Shown here one piece after another: positions 1 to 8,074 of a DNA stretch of 64,000 nucleotides. The stretch covers positions 22,545-86,544 of the forward strand of contig DAOKZI010000018.1 in assembly GCA_035325705.1 (NCBI GenBank), read 5' to 3'. The notes beneath the pieces are model-generated. The model did not search any database. It was not told the DNA's origin and saw only the letters and a program-made list of their open reading frames with translations. Each line of letters begins with the position of its first letter. Position 1 is the stretch's first letter. Position numbers and translations under genes: made by a program. The stretch is from Ga0077536 sp035325705. Lineage in GTDB: Bacteria > Pseudomonadota > Gammaproteobacteria > Ga0077536.

Positions 1-767
1 GCGCAGTGAGCGAGCGCCTGCACGGCCGTATAGCAGCTCAGCAGGTTGTCGAGCCGCGCCGAGGCGATGAACTCGCGCCGCCAGCCGACGAGAGACGCGG
101 GCTGTAGGTCGTAGAACGCGAGCTCGTAGTCGAGCACGCTCGCCGCGGCGAGCGCGGGATCGTCGCGCGCGAGTCGTGCGTGCAGGGCCTCGCGCAGATC
201 GAAGGCATCCTCGGGCCCCTGTACGCGGGCGATGACGGCCGGGAGCTGCGTCTGCTTGTTGATCGAACGCTTGTCGTTCGCTTCGCGATCGAGATGGATG
301 GCGAGGCTCGGTACCACGGCGAGCGGCTCGCGCAGATCGACGAGGCGGCTTCGCAGGCGTCCCTCGGCATCGCGCAGCGTGATCCGGCCGGCGAGGCCGA
401 GCTCGCGATCGAACCAGGGATTCAGCAGCGCGCCGCCGTAGACCTCGACGCCGAGCTGCCAGTAAGCCTGCGACTTCAACTCCGGGCGCGGCCTGATTTT
501 CAGACAGGGGCTGTCGGTGTGCGCGCCAATCATGCGCACGCCGGCCTCGGCCAGCGGAAGCTCGCCGAGCACGAAGGCGATCAGCGCCGAGCCGTTGCGC
601 GTCACGTAGCGGCGCGCACCGGGCGCGAGCCGCCAGGCATCCCGTTCGTCGAGCGCGCTGAAGCCCGCGGCTTCGAGCAGGCCGCGCGCGGCGGCGACGG
701 CGTGGAAAGGCGTCGGCGAGTCGTCGAGAAAGCTGAGGAGGCCGGCGTCGAAATCGGTCTTGAGCAT
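1..767 (-). CDS. apeB: M18 family aminopeptidase (ApeB-like), 3' part cut by window edge
   Basis: About 255 N-terminal residues of a metalloaminopeptidase of the M18 (aspartyl aminopeptidase) family; the frame stays open to base 1, so roughly the C-terminal 40% lies outside the window. I read it by translating the minus strand. Diagnostic motifs are GAHTDSPCLKIRP (residues 81-93, with H83 and D85 as expected zinc ligands) and VEVYGGALLNPWFDREL (about 108-124). The family removes N-terminal acidic or neutral residues from peptides in the cytosol, using two zinc ions. The ATG lies at 765-767. The divergent ATPase gene starts about 100 bases away, so the two share one short promoter region. Identification is firm; activity cannot be judged without the second half. 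Confidence 0.9.
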   Translation of the reverse strand, partial: MLKTDFDAGLLSFLDDSPTPFHAVAAARGLLEAAGFSALDERDAWRLAPGARRYVTRNGSALIAFVLGELPLAEAGVRMIGAHTDSPCLKIRPRPELKSQAYWQLGVEVYGGALLNPWFDRELGLAGRITLRDAEGRLRSRLVDLREPLAVVPSLAIHLDREANDKRSINKQTQLPAVIARVQGPEDAFDLREALHARLARDDPALAAASVLDYELAFYDLQPASLVGWRREFIASARLDNLLSCYTAVQALAHC

Positions 768-864
768 GCGGTATCCGTCTGTCGCTGGCGCGCTGCCTTC
801 GGGAAGCGCGGGCGATTCGCGTAGAGTGGCGGGCAGTGTAAAGCCAGCCGCCATCCCACGCATC

Positions 865-3405
865 GTGCAGACGCCTACTCATCCGGCCGCCGTCGCGCGC
901 AGCGGCCTCAGCAGCGACGAGGCCGCGCGACGTCTCGCGGCCGAGGGCTACAACGAGCTGCCCCAGGACGCGCCGCAGGGCCTGTGGTCCATGGTCTGGC
1001 ACACGCTGACCGAGCCGATGTTCATCCTGCTCGTCGCGGCCGGGGCGCTGTACGTGGTGCTGGGCGATCTGCGCGAGGCGGCGCTGCTGTTGTTCGCGGT
1101 CGCGGTCGTGCTGACGATCACCGTCGTCCAGGAACGGCGCACCGAGCGCGTGCTCGGCGCCTTGCGCGACATGACGAGCCCGCGCGCGCTGGTGCTGCGC
1201 GACGGCGCGCAGATGCGCATCCCCGGCCGCGAAGTCGTGCGCGGGGACGTGGTGCTGCTCGCCGAAGGCGATCGCGTGCCGGCCGACGCGGTGATGCTCG
1301 CCGGCGGCGCCGTCGAGTGCGACGAGTCGCTGCTGACCGGTGAAGCCGTGCCCGTGCGCAAACGCGCGCTCGCGGCCGACGACGCCGCCGAGTTCGCATC
1401 GCCCGGCGGTGACGATCGGCCCTATCTCTATTCCGGCAGCGTGCTGGTTCGCGGCCAGGCCGTGATCGAAGTCCGTCGAGCCGGGCGCGACACCGAGCTC
1501 GGCCGCATCGGCACGGCGCTGCGCGCGGTGAAGATGGAGCGCACGCCGCTGCAGCGGGAAATCGCCGCGCTGGTGCGCGTCGTCGCGAGCTTGGGCCTCC
1601 TCGTCTGCGCGATCATCGTGATCCTCCTCGGCACGCTGCGCGAGGACTGGCTGGGCGGCCTGCTCGCCGGGATCACGGCCGCGATGTCGCTGATCCCGGA
1701 AGAGTTCCCGGTCGTGCTGACGGTCTTTCTCGCGCTCGGCGCCTGGCGTCTCTCGCGGCATCGCGTGCTGACCCGCCGCGTCGCCGTGATCGAGACGCTG
1801 GGCGCGGCGACGGTGCTGTGCGTCGACAAGACCGGCACCCTGACCGAGAACCGCATGCGCGTCGCGCGCCTCGTCACGGCGAGCGGCGAGGCCTGCGAGA
1901 TCGGGGCGGCGACGGATCTGCCCGAAGCCTTTCACGCGCTGCTCGAGTTCGGGATTCTGGCGAGCGCCGTCAATCCCTTCGATCCGATGGAGCAGGCCTT
2001 CAAGGTGCTCGGCGAGCGCCTGCTCGCGGGCACCGAGCACCTGCATGCGAGCTGGACGCTGGTGCAGGAGTACGCCATCGCGCCGGCGATGCTGGCGATG
2101 ACCCACGTGTGGCAGGCGACGGACCGGGCCGACTACGTCGTCGCGGCCAAAGGTGCGCCGGAGGCGATCCTCGATCTCTGCCACGCCGACGCCGCGACGC
2201 TGGCCGCGACGCGCGCGCGCGTGAACGCGCTGGCCGCGGACGGCTTGCGCGTGATCGCCGTCGCCCGCGGCCGCCACGCCGGTCCTCACTGGCCGAGCGA
2301 GCAGCACGATTTCACCTACAGCTTCCTCGGCCTCGTCGGGCTCGAGGATCCGCTGCGCGCCGAAGTGCCGGCGGCGGTGCGCGAATGCCGCGCCGCCGGC
2401 ATCCGCGTCGCAATGATCACCGGCGACTATCCCGGCACGGCGCGCGCCGTGGCCCGCGCCGCGGGCCTTGCCGTCGACGGCGCGCTGCTGAGCGGGGACG
2501 AGATCGCAGCCCTCGACGACGCGGCGCTCGCCGCGCGGATCGCGAGGACGCAGGTCTTCGCGCGCGCGATGCCGGCGCAGAAGCTGCGTCTCGTGCAGGC
2601 CTGGATCGCCGACGGCGAAGTCGTCGCGATGACGGGCGACGGCGTCAACGACGCCCCCGCGCTGCGCGCGGCCCACATCGGCATCGCGATGGGCGCGCGC
2701 GGGACCGACGTCGCGCGCGAAGCGGCCTCGCTGGTGCTCGCGAACGACGACTTCGCCTCGATCGTGCGCGCCGTGCGCATGGGCCGGCGCATCTTCGACA
2801 ATCTGCGCAAGGCGACGGGCTACATCCTCGCCGTGCACATGCCCGTGGCGGCGGTATCGCTCGCGCCGCTCTTCGGCGGCTGGCCGCTGCTGCTTTTCCC
2901 GGTGCACGTCGTGTTCCTCGAGCTCGTGATCGACCCGGCGTGCTCGCTGGTCTTCGAGGGCGAGGAAGAGGAGGCCGATCTGATGCAACGGCCGCCGCGT
3001 GCGCGCGGCGAGCGGCTCGTCGATCGCGCCACGCTCGTGCGCAGCCTGCTGCAGGGAAGTGCGGCGAGCCTGGCGGTGATCGCGGTCTATGCGACGGCGC
3101 TGCGTCACGAGGAGATCGAGGTCGCGCGCACGCTAGGCTTCACGACGCTGCTCGTCGCCAATCTCGCGCTGATCGTACTCAATCGCTCGCGACGCAGGAG
3201 CTGGCTCGGCAATCTGCTCGCGCCCAATCGCGCGCTGCGCGCGGTGCTCGCCGGCGCCGTGCTGCTGTATGCGGCGACGTTGGGGCTGCCTTGGCTGCGC
3301 GATCTGTTCCTGTTCGGCGCGCCGGCGCTCGGGGCCCTGCTCGGGGCCATCGCCGTCGGCCTCCTCGCGGTAGTGCCGCTGGGGCTGGTCGCTCGCCGCG
3401 ACTGA
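865..3405 (+). CDS. Cation-translocating P-type ATPase
   Basis: Integral membrane ATPase of about 846 residues. Visible in order (numbered from the GTG at 865): an N-terminal cation-ATPase domain (SSDEAARRLAAEGYNELP), membrane helices M1-M2, the actuator loop with DESLLTGE (about 153-160), M4 with PEEFP (P278), the phosphorylated aspartate in DKTGTLT (D321), the hinge motif TGDGVNDAP (about 590-598), and a six-helix C-terminal membrane block. This is the P2 (Ca2+/Mn2+ pump-like) architecture, but PEEFP replaces the PEGLP of classic calcium pumps, so the ion is uncertain. No CxxC heavy-metal domain is present. In-frame ATGs at 760 and 766 overlap the divergent apeB start and encode an atypical leader, so GTG 865 is preferred; no convincing Shine-Dalgarno is seen for either choice. 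Confidence 0.88.
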   Translation: MQTPTHPAAVARSGLSSDEAARRLAAEGYNELPQDAPQGLWSMVWHTLTEPMFILLVAAGALYVVLGDLREAALLLFAVAVVLTITVVQERRTERVLGALRDMTSPRALVLRDGAQMRIPGREVVRGDVVLLAEGDRVPADAVMLAGGAVECDESLLTGEAVPVRKRALAADDAAEFASPGGDDRPYLYSGSVLVRGQAVIEVRRAGRDTELGRIGTALRAVKMERTPLQREIAALVRVVASLGLLVCAIIVILLGTLREDWLGGLLAGITAAMSLIPEEFPVVLTVFLALGAWRLSRHRVLTRRVAVIETLGAATVLCVDKTGTLTENRMRVARLVTASGEACEIGAATDLPEAFHALLEFGILASAVNPFDPMEQAFKVLGERLLAGTEHLHASWTLVQEYAIAPAMLAMTHVWQATDRADYVVAAKGAPEAILDLCHADAATLAATRARVNALAADGLRVIAVARGRHAGPHWPSEQHDFTYSFLGLVGLEDPLRAEVPAAVRECRAAGIRVAMITGDYPGTARAVARAAGLAVDGALLSGDEIAALDDAALAARIARTQVFARAMPAQKLRLVQAWIADGEVVAMTGDGVNDAPALRAAHIGIAMGARGTDVAREAASLVLANDDFASIVRAVRMGRRIFDNLRKATGYILAVHMPVAAVSLAPLFGGWPLLLFPVHVVFLELVIDPACSLVFEGEEEEADLMQRPPRARGERLVDRATLVRSLLQGSAASLAVIAVYATALRHEEIEVARTLGFTTLLVANLALIVLNRSRRRSWLGNLLAPNRALRAVLAGAVLLYAATLGLPWLRDLFLFGAPALGALLGAIAVGLLAVVPLGLVARRD

Positions 3406-3625
3406 GCGTGCGCGCGATTGCCAGCGATCGCGCGGCCTCGATATGCTGCCCACTGGCTGCACTCCGCCAGCGGGGAATTCAGCAATGCAGGCGTGCCTTC
3501 ATTCTCGCGGCAGACCTTATCGAAGCCCGGCTCGGCTGCGAGGGCGAACGGCCGTGATCGCCGCGATCCGGCGCTCGAGCGGCCGCGCCATCCTCCGCAG
3601 CTCCCCCGTGGACGGCGCTTGAGCC

Positions 3626-3778
3626 GTGGCGCGTTCCGCCAAGCGCATCGCGCGCCAGAAACTGCGCAGCCGCGTCGCGCAGCACCCGCTGCTCGGCAAG
3701 GGCGGCGTACACCAGAAGACCCGCAAGGCCGAGCGCAAGCGCGAGCGCCAGCGGCTCGCGAGCGCTCCGCTGGAGTAG
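3626..3778 (+). CDS. Possible small, very basic protein (50 aa)
   Basis: A GTG-initiated frame of 50 residues, rich in Arg, Lys and Gln, with the core HPLLGKGGVHQKTRKAERKR. The composition suggests a helical nucleic-acid- or ribosome-associated peptide, but I do not recognise a named family. It fills the gap between the P-type ATPase and the redoxin gene. The opposite strand carries a competing 101-residue frame (3479-3784) whose N-terminus is hydrophobic (LALALALGLAGLLVYAALA); the two cannot both be typical genes. The plus-strand peptide looks better because it is compact and compositionally coherent. Treat as tentative. Confidence 0.35.
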   Translation: MARSAKRIARQKLRSRVAQHPLLGKGGVHQKTRKAERKRERQRLASAPLE

Positions 3779-3949
3779 GACCATCGCGCAGCGCGCACGG
3801 GCGCGCGACCGCCTTTCCCGGCGACTCGACCGCGGCTACAGTGCGCTCGTCATTCCTGCACGGCCTGCTGCGCGGGGATGACTGGAGCGAGCGCCGCTGC
3901 TCGATATTCGCACTCGGCCATGGATATCTCGCAACCGGGGAGGACGACG

Positions 3950-5131
3950 ATGCAAGTCTCGACCGTACTCTACGACGATCGCAGCACCAGCGGCCTCGCC
4001 GCGGATGCCGACGGCGATCACCTGTGGCTCGCGCCGGACGAGCTGCAGCGCGCGACGGGCTGGAAGCTCGAGCCCCAAGGACTCTGCCGCGGCGACGCCT
4101 GCGTGCGCGGCGACGCGCGCTGGCGCGACGCGCAGGGTCGCGTGGATCTCGCCGCCTTCGCTCGCCATTTGGGCCAGCCCGCGATCCGCGCGGACGCGGC
4201 CGGCGTGTGGGCTTTCGGCGAGAGCGTCGACGCCCGCCGCGAGCGGCTGATGTCTCTGGCAGCGCCCGATTTCACGCTGCCCGATCTCGACGGCAAGCTG
4301 CATTCGCTGTCCGACTATCGCGGCAAGAAAGTCTTCCTGTTCTCCTGGGGCTCGTACTGAGGCTGCAGCTTCGACCTGTCCGTGTGGCAGGTGATCTACG
4401 AAGAGTTGAAGCCCAGGGGCATCGAGTTCATCGCCGTCGCGCTCGATACGGGCGGCAAGGCCGCGGTCGAAGCACGCATCCGCTGCCGCGATCTCGCGGC
4501 GCTGCCGTCGGTCGTGGCGCCGCTGATGGGCTGGTCAGCCGAGCTGTGGGCAAAGCAGGCGCCGCCGAGCTATCCCTGCCTGATCGACGAGGCGCACGTG
4601 GTCGCCGAACTCTACGGCATGGTCAATGTGCCGCAGGGCGTGTGGATCGACGAACAGGGCCGGCTGGTGCGGCCGGTCGAATCGGCCGGCACTGCCGACA
4701 TGACGCGCAAGATGGATCGTACGACGTTCGAGCTGCCGGCCGAGGCCGCGGCGCGCAGCATCGCGACCCGCAACGAATACATCGACGCCTTGCGTGACTG
4801 GGTCGAGCACGGCGCCGCCAGCCGCTACGTGATGAAGCCGGAGGAGATCCGGCGACGGCTGCGCGGACCGGCCGAGGCCGACGTGCGCGCCGCGACGCAC
4901 GTGCGGCTCGCTCGCCATCTCTATGCGCAGGGCGAGCTCGAGCGGGCCAAGCATCATTTCCGCGAGGCCGTGAACCTGTGTCCGGAGAAATGGAACTACC
5001 GCCGCCAGTCGAACATGCTCGATCCCCAGAGCATCGGCCAGCTCAACGCAGGACCCGACTTCTGGGCCGCCGTCGACGCGCTCGGCGAGCGCGAGTTCTA
5101 CGAGCCGGCCGACTTCAGCGCGGCGCGTTGA
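3950..5131 (+). CDS. Redoxin-domain selenoprotein, in-frame TGA read as selenocysteine 137
   Basis: One frame of 394 codons interrupted once, by TGA at 4358-4360. Before it: an N-terminal region (1-105) and the redoxin start (APDFTLPDLDGKLHSLSDYRGKKVFLFSW). After it: GCSFDLSVWQ, then the rest of the thioredoxin fold including the cis-proline segment MVNVPQGVWID, and a C-terminal TPR-like helical segment (about 315-350). The TGA stands where AhpC/TSA-like redoxins carry the active-site cysteine, giving U137-G-C139. A hairpin 13 bases downstream fits a bacterial SECIS. Sequence downstream of the TGA keeps frame, coding composition and domain logic, so a decayed gene is unlikely. The ATG at 3950 has a strong GGGGAGGA Shine-Dalgarno. 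Likely role: thiol/selenol-dependent oxidoreductase or peroxidase. No sel genes lie in the window, so SelABCD must be encoded elsewhere. Ordinary gene callers would split it into 3950-4360 and 4382-5131. Confidence 0.8.
4374..4392 (+). promoter_or_regulatory. Candidate bacterial SECIS hairpin
   Basis: ACCTG pairs with CAGGT (4374-4378 with 4388-4392), then an unpaired T4379, then CC/GG (4380-4381 with 4386-4387), closing a GTGT tetraloop (4382-4385). The stem base is 13 bases after the TGA and the apical loop begins 22 bases after it. A bulged U below a loop that starts with G followed by U is the pattern SelB recognises in E. coli fdhF, and the spacing falls in the usual bacterial range. A lower helix CTTCG/CGAAG (4369-4373 with 4399-4403) could extend the stem across a six-base bulge. 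Confidence 0.65.
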
Positions 5132-5172
5132 GCGGACGGTCTTCGTAGCGTCTGCGCCTCGCGAACGCACTG

Positions 5173-5317
5173 AATCTAGCCACGGAGGACACGGAGAAAG
5201 AAAGGGATTGATGGGAGCCTCCGTGGCGCCGGCGTCCAGGGTTGCAAATGGATTCGCGGAGCCGCCGGCTCAATCAATCTCTTTCTCCGTGCCCTCCGTG
5301 GCCTCCGTGGCTAGATT
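5173..5317. repeat. Dispersed palindromic repeat, family C
   Basis: Imperfect long inverted repeat filling most of the 240-base gap between the redoxin and thioesterase genes. The left arm begins AATCTAGCCACGGAGG and the right arm ends CCTCCGTGGCTAGATT. Closely related copies lie at 7831-7962 and 23087-23206. No coding content is seen. Confidence 0.85.
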
Positions 5318-5373
5318 AATCGGCGTTCGAGGTGGCACACCCCCGGACGCTCAGCGCTCATCCGGGGTACGCG

Positions 5374-5781
5374 CTACGACTTGCGCGGCAGGGCATAGGT
5401 GCCGGTTGCCTGCGCGACCGGGGCCGGCTCTCCTTCCGAGTAGACGAGCACCTCGCCCGTTGCGAGCGTGCGGCCGACCTTGAGCAGCCGGCACTCGCCG
5501 ATCAGATCGCGCGTCGCCGCCGGCTTCCTCAGGTAGTTGATCGTCAGCGTCGTCGTCACCGCCATCGGCTCGATGCCGATCGTCGCGAGCAGCGCGAGGT
5601 AGATCGCATTGTCGGCGACCTCCATCATCACCGGTCCGGAGACCGTGTCGCCCGGACGCAGATCCGCGTGGGTGATGCGCCGGCGCACGGTGGCGCTCAT
5701 CTCGCCGCAGCGTTCGACGGTGCACTTGCTCTGTGGAAACTCGGTGACGAGGAAACGGTTCAGTTCTTCGGCGGTGGGCAT
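5374..5781 (-). CDS. PaaI-like hotdog-fold thioesterase
   Basis: A 135-residue protein with hotdog-fold features: a short N-terminal helix, then HADLRPGDTVSGPVMMEVADNAIYLALLATIG (about residues 35-66), in which the helix follows the G-D-T-V-S-G strand, then TTLTINYLRKP and the final strands ending in QATGTYALP. The family hydrolyses acyl- or aryl-CoA thioesters in the cytosol as dimers or tetramers. The ATG at 5779-5781 is chosen because homology begins right at MPTAEELNRF; the upstream open frame is Arg-rich and non-coding in character. It lies 20 bases beyond a small alpha/beta hydrolase on the same strand and may share its transcript. Substrate unknown. Confidence 0.82.
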   Translation of the reverse strand: MPTAEELNRFLVTEFPQSKCTVERCGEMSATVRRRITHADLRPGDTVSGPVMMEVADNAIYLALLATIGIEPMAVTTTLTINYLRKPAATRDLIGECRLLKVGRTLATGEVLVYSEGEPAPVAQATGTYALPRKS

Positions 5782-5801
5782 GCGGCAATTCCGGTTGAAG
5801 C

Positions 5802-6272
5802 TCAGCTCGCGACGATGCGGCCTTCGCAGGCCGCGAGCATCGCCGCGAGCGGCGCCGGTGTCGCGAGCCGGTGATCCTCGCCGATCTCGAGCAGCGCCGT
5901 CTGCGGCAGGCCGCTCGCGCGAATCAGCTCGACCGAATCCGCATAGGGCACTATCTCGTCGGCGCGACTGTGGAGGACGAGGGCGCCGGGCGCGACGCGG
6001 CGCGCGCGGCCCCAGCGGCGCCACGCCGGACACAGCAGCACGAGCCGCGCGCCGACGCCGGCGAGGTTCATCGCCAGCGCACCGCCGCGGCTCGAACCGA
6101 CGACGACGTCCGGCTGCCCGGCGCCGTATGCGGCCTGGCCCGTCGCGAGGGCACGCTCGAAGTCGTCGTCGTCGAGGGCGGGATTGAAGACCTCGTGACC
6201 GTGCTCGGCGAGGAAGCGCGGCTTCACGCCGCCGGGAACGGAGTGCCAGCCGTGCAGAAACAGGATGCGCAT
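5802..6272 (-). CDS. Small alpha/beta-fold hydrolase
   Basis: A 156-residue minimal alpha/beta hydrolase. It starts with the strand and oxyanion segment MRILFLHGW. The nucleophile elbow is GSSRGG (Ser61), and Asp105 in LHSRADEIVP and His134 in EIGEDHRL complete a plausible triad. The short length without a cap domain resembles YqiA/YcfP-type small esterases. It is followed on the same strand by the hotdog thioesterase. Repeat DNA lies upstream, so it probably has its own promoter there. The specific substrate cannot be inferred. Confidence 0.75.
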   Translation of the reverse strand: MRILFLHGWHSVPGGVKPRFLAEHGHEVFNPALDDDDFERALATGQAAYGAGQPDVVVGSSRGGALAMNLAGVGARLVLLCPAWRRWGRARRVAPGALVLHSRADEIVPYADSVELIRASGLPQTALLEIGEDHRLATPAPLAAMLAACEGRIVAS

Positions 6273-6352
6273 GCGAGGACTCGGGTGCTCGGGACGGCGT
6301 CTACCGTGCCATGAAGATTCTCGAGCGCGTAGACGCCGGGGCGATCGCGCTT

Positions 6353-6387
6353 CGTAGCCCGGGTGCAGCGTAGCGGAACCCGGGATC
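6353..6387. repeat. Dispersed CCCGGG repeat, family A, single arm
   Basis: One arm of the family A element (CGTAGCCCGGGTGCAGCG, then a distal CCCGGGATC) directly abutting the stop codon of the alpha/beta hydrolase at 6388. It may act as a transcript 3' end. Confidence 0.8.
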
Positions 6388-7194
6388 TCATCTCTGCCGG
6401 CGCAGGAAATCGAGCAGCACCGCGTTGAAGGCGAGCGGCTGCTCGATGTTGGAGAGGTGGCCGGCGCGCTCGAGGATGGCGAGGCGCGCGTCCGGGATCC
6501 TCGCGACCATGTCGCGCGCGATCGCCGGCGGCGTCAGCCTGTCTTCCTCGCCGCAGACGACGAGCGTCGGCACGCGGAATTCACCGAGCCGCGCGACGGG
6601 CTCGTAGCGCGTCATCGCCTCGATCGCCTTGATATAGGACTCCTTGTGCAGCATCGCCATGCTGTCGATCAGGCGCTGCAGCGCTGCCGGTGCGGCGTTC
6701 TTGCCGAGCAGCGTCGGCGCCACCAGCGGCGCGATGTCGCGCGGCTCCTTGCCGTCTTCGACCAGCGGCTTGCGACGCGAGGCGATGAACTTCTCGCGCT
6801 GCTCCTCGGTGATCGACGCGTCATAGCCGGGAAAGGTATCGCACAGCACGAGGCTCGCGACGCGGCGCGGATGCGCCTCGTAGAAATCCATCGCGATGCG
6901 CCCGCCCATCGACAGGCCGACGAGATGGGCCTGCGCGACGCCGAGATGATCGAGCAGGCGCAGTAGATCGGCCGCGAAATCCGGGAAGGCGAGCGCAGCC
7001 TCGTAGTCATCGCTGTCGCCGTAGCCGCGCGCGTCCCAGGCCACGGCGCGGAACTCGGGCGCGAGCGCGTCGAGCTGCTCGCGCCAGTTCGTGCGATTGC
7101 CGCCGATGCCGTGCATGAACACGACGGTCGGCCCGGTGCCGATCGCCTCGTAGGCGAGGCGCGGGGTGCCGGGAACATAGGACGGCGCGCCCAT
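6388..7194 (-). CDS. Alpha/beta hydrolase (3-oxoadipate enol-lactonase-like)
   Basis: A 268-residue hydrolase. HGIGGNRTNW (about 29-38) forms the oxyanion loop, GLSMGG has the nucleophile Ser95, VCGEEDRLTPP holds the acid near residue 215, and ERAGHLSNIEQP holds the catalytic His near 243. The G-L-S-M-G-G elbow and the FPGYDASITEEQREKF cap resemble the PcaD / carboxyl-ester hydrolase branch. The ATG at 7192-7194 gives the usual N-terminus. The gene is eight bases downstream of a cupin gene on the same strand, so the two form an operon that could process a small oxygenated ring-cleavage-type metabolite. That role is inference. Confidence 0.8.
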   Translation of the reverse strand: MGAPSYVPGTPRLAYEAIGTGPTVVFMHGIGGNRTNWREQLDALAPEFRAVAWDARGYGDSDDYEAALAFPDFAADLLRLLDHLGVAQAHLVGLSMGGRIAMDFYEAHPRRVASLVLCDTFPGYDASITEEQREKFIASRRKPLVEDGKEPRDIAPLVAPTLLGKNAAPAALQRLIDSMAMLHKESYIKAIEAMTRYEPVARLGEFRVPTLVVCGEEDRLTPPAIARDMVARIPDARLAILERAGHLSNIEQPLAFNAVLLDFLRRQR

Positions 7195-7202
7195 CGTCGC
7201 GC

Positions 7203-7580
7203 TCAGACGTACCAGGGCAGCGGCAGCGCCGCGCCGTCGGCCGTCTCGACCTTCACCGGCGCCATCGCGAGCGTCGCGACGATGTGCAGCGCTTCGTCGC
7301 CGTCGTTGCAGATCTGGTGGATCGCGTTCGGCGGGATGATCAGCGTCTGATCGGCCTTGAACGGCAGCACGCGATCCTCGAATTTGCACACGCCCGCGCC
7401 GCTCATGATGAGGATGACCTCCTCGCAGTCGTGGCGGTGGACGGGGGTCGAGGCCCGCGGCGCGATCGTCTGCCGCCACACCTCGAACTGCCTGAGGCCG
7501 TCCTGCGCGCCGGCCAGGGTCTGGTGCTCGAGTCCGGGCAGATGGTGCAGCTTCGCGGCGGGATTGTGATTGACGTGCAT
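7203..7580 (-). CDS. Single-domain cupin protein
   Basis: A 125-residue cupin with the two signature motifs: HRHDCEE (H48, H50, E54) and PPNAIHQI (H88). Together they form the usual 3-His/1-Glu metal site. Shine-Dalgarno GAGGTGG precedes the ATG at 7578-7580. Such proteins act as metal-dependent isomerases, dioxygenases or ligand sensors. It heads an operon with the alpha/beta hydrolase at 6388-7194. No DNA-binding domain is present, so this is not a cupin-type regulator. Confidence 0.82.
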   Translation of the reverse strand: MHVNHNPAAKLHHLPGLEHQTLAGAQDGLRQFEVWRQTIAPRASTPVHRHDCEEVILIMSGAGVCKFEDRVLPFKADQTLIIPPNAIHQICNDGDEALHIVATLAMAPVKVETADGAALPLPWYV

Positions 7581-7830
7581 GATCCACCTCCGGGCCGTAG
7601 AGGCCCCTATTCCCCAGCACGACAGGGAGCATGTCAAGGCGGCCTCGCGCCGAACCTCGATAGGCGAGTCTTCATTCGCTGCAGTTCGCCGCGTGCTCGG
7701 CCGCCGCCGGCGGGCAGATGCGCGAAGCAGCCGGCCGCGGCAAACTGCGCGGCTGCAATGTAAAAGACCGTCAAGCCGGCGGCTGCGGATTCGAGCGCGG
7801 CCGTCGGACTGTGCCGCTCGGGCGTTGAGT

Positions 7831-7962
7831 AATCTAGCTACGGAGGCCACGGAGGAAGAAAGGGATTGATCGGAGCTTCCGTCACGCCTGCGCCCCTCGT
7901 CGCTACCGCATTACGGCGTCGCCGGCTCAATCAATCTCTTCCTCCGTGCCCTCTGTGGCTAG
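7831..7962. repeat. Dispersed palindromic repeat, family C
   Basis: Second copy of the family C inverted repeat (left arm AATCTAGCTACGGAGG, right arm ending CTCTGTGGCTAG), immediately followed by a family B element. Bases 7581-7830 between the cupin start and this repeat hold no gene that I can support. Confidence 0.8.
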
Positions 7963-7968
7963 CGAGTC

Positions 7969-8040
7969 GTAGGTTGGGCTGACGAAGGAAGCCCAACATC
8001 GGGCGCCGAACCTTGGGCTTCCTTCGTCAGCCCAACCTGC
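7969..8040. repeat. Dispersed inverted repeat, family B
   Basis: Inverted repeat of arms GTTGGGCTGACGAAGGAAGC and their complement around a short CATCGGGCGCCGAAC centre. Near-identical copies occur at 16718-16788, 17873-17944 and 35786-35853. Confidence 0.88.
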
Positions 8041-8074
8041 AAACTGGGCGGTGGCTAGATTCTCTTCGTTGGCA

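Noticed and set aside
3479..3784. Minus-strand 101-residue frame with a hydrophobic N-terminus
   Set aside because: Competes with a more coherent plus-strand frame and degrades into Ser/Arg/Gly-rich sequence at its C-terminus; no ribosome-binding site.
4358..4360. TGA as a true stop or pseudogene mutation in the redoxin gene
   Set aside because: Coding composition, frame and domain content continue for 257 codons after it, it falls exactly at the catalytic residue, and a SECIS-like hairpin follows.
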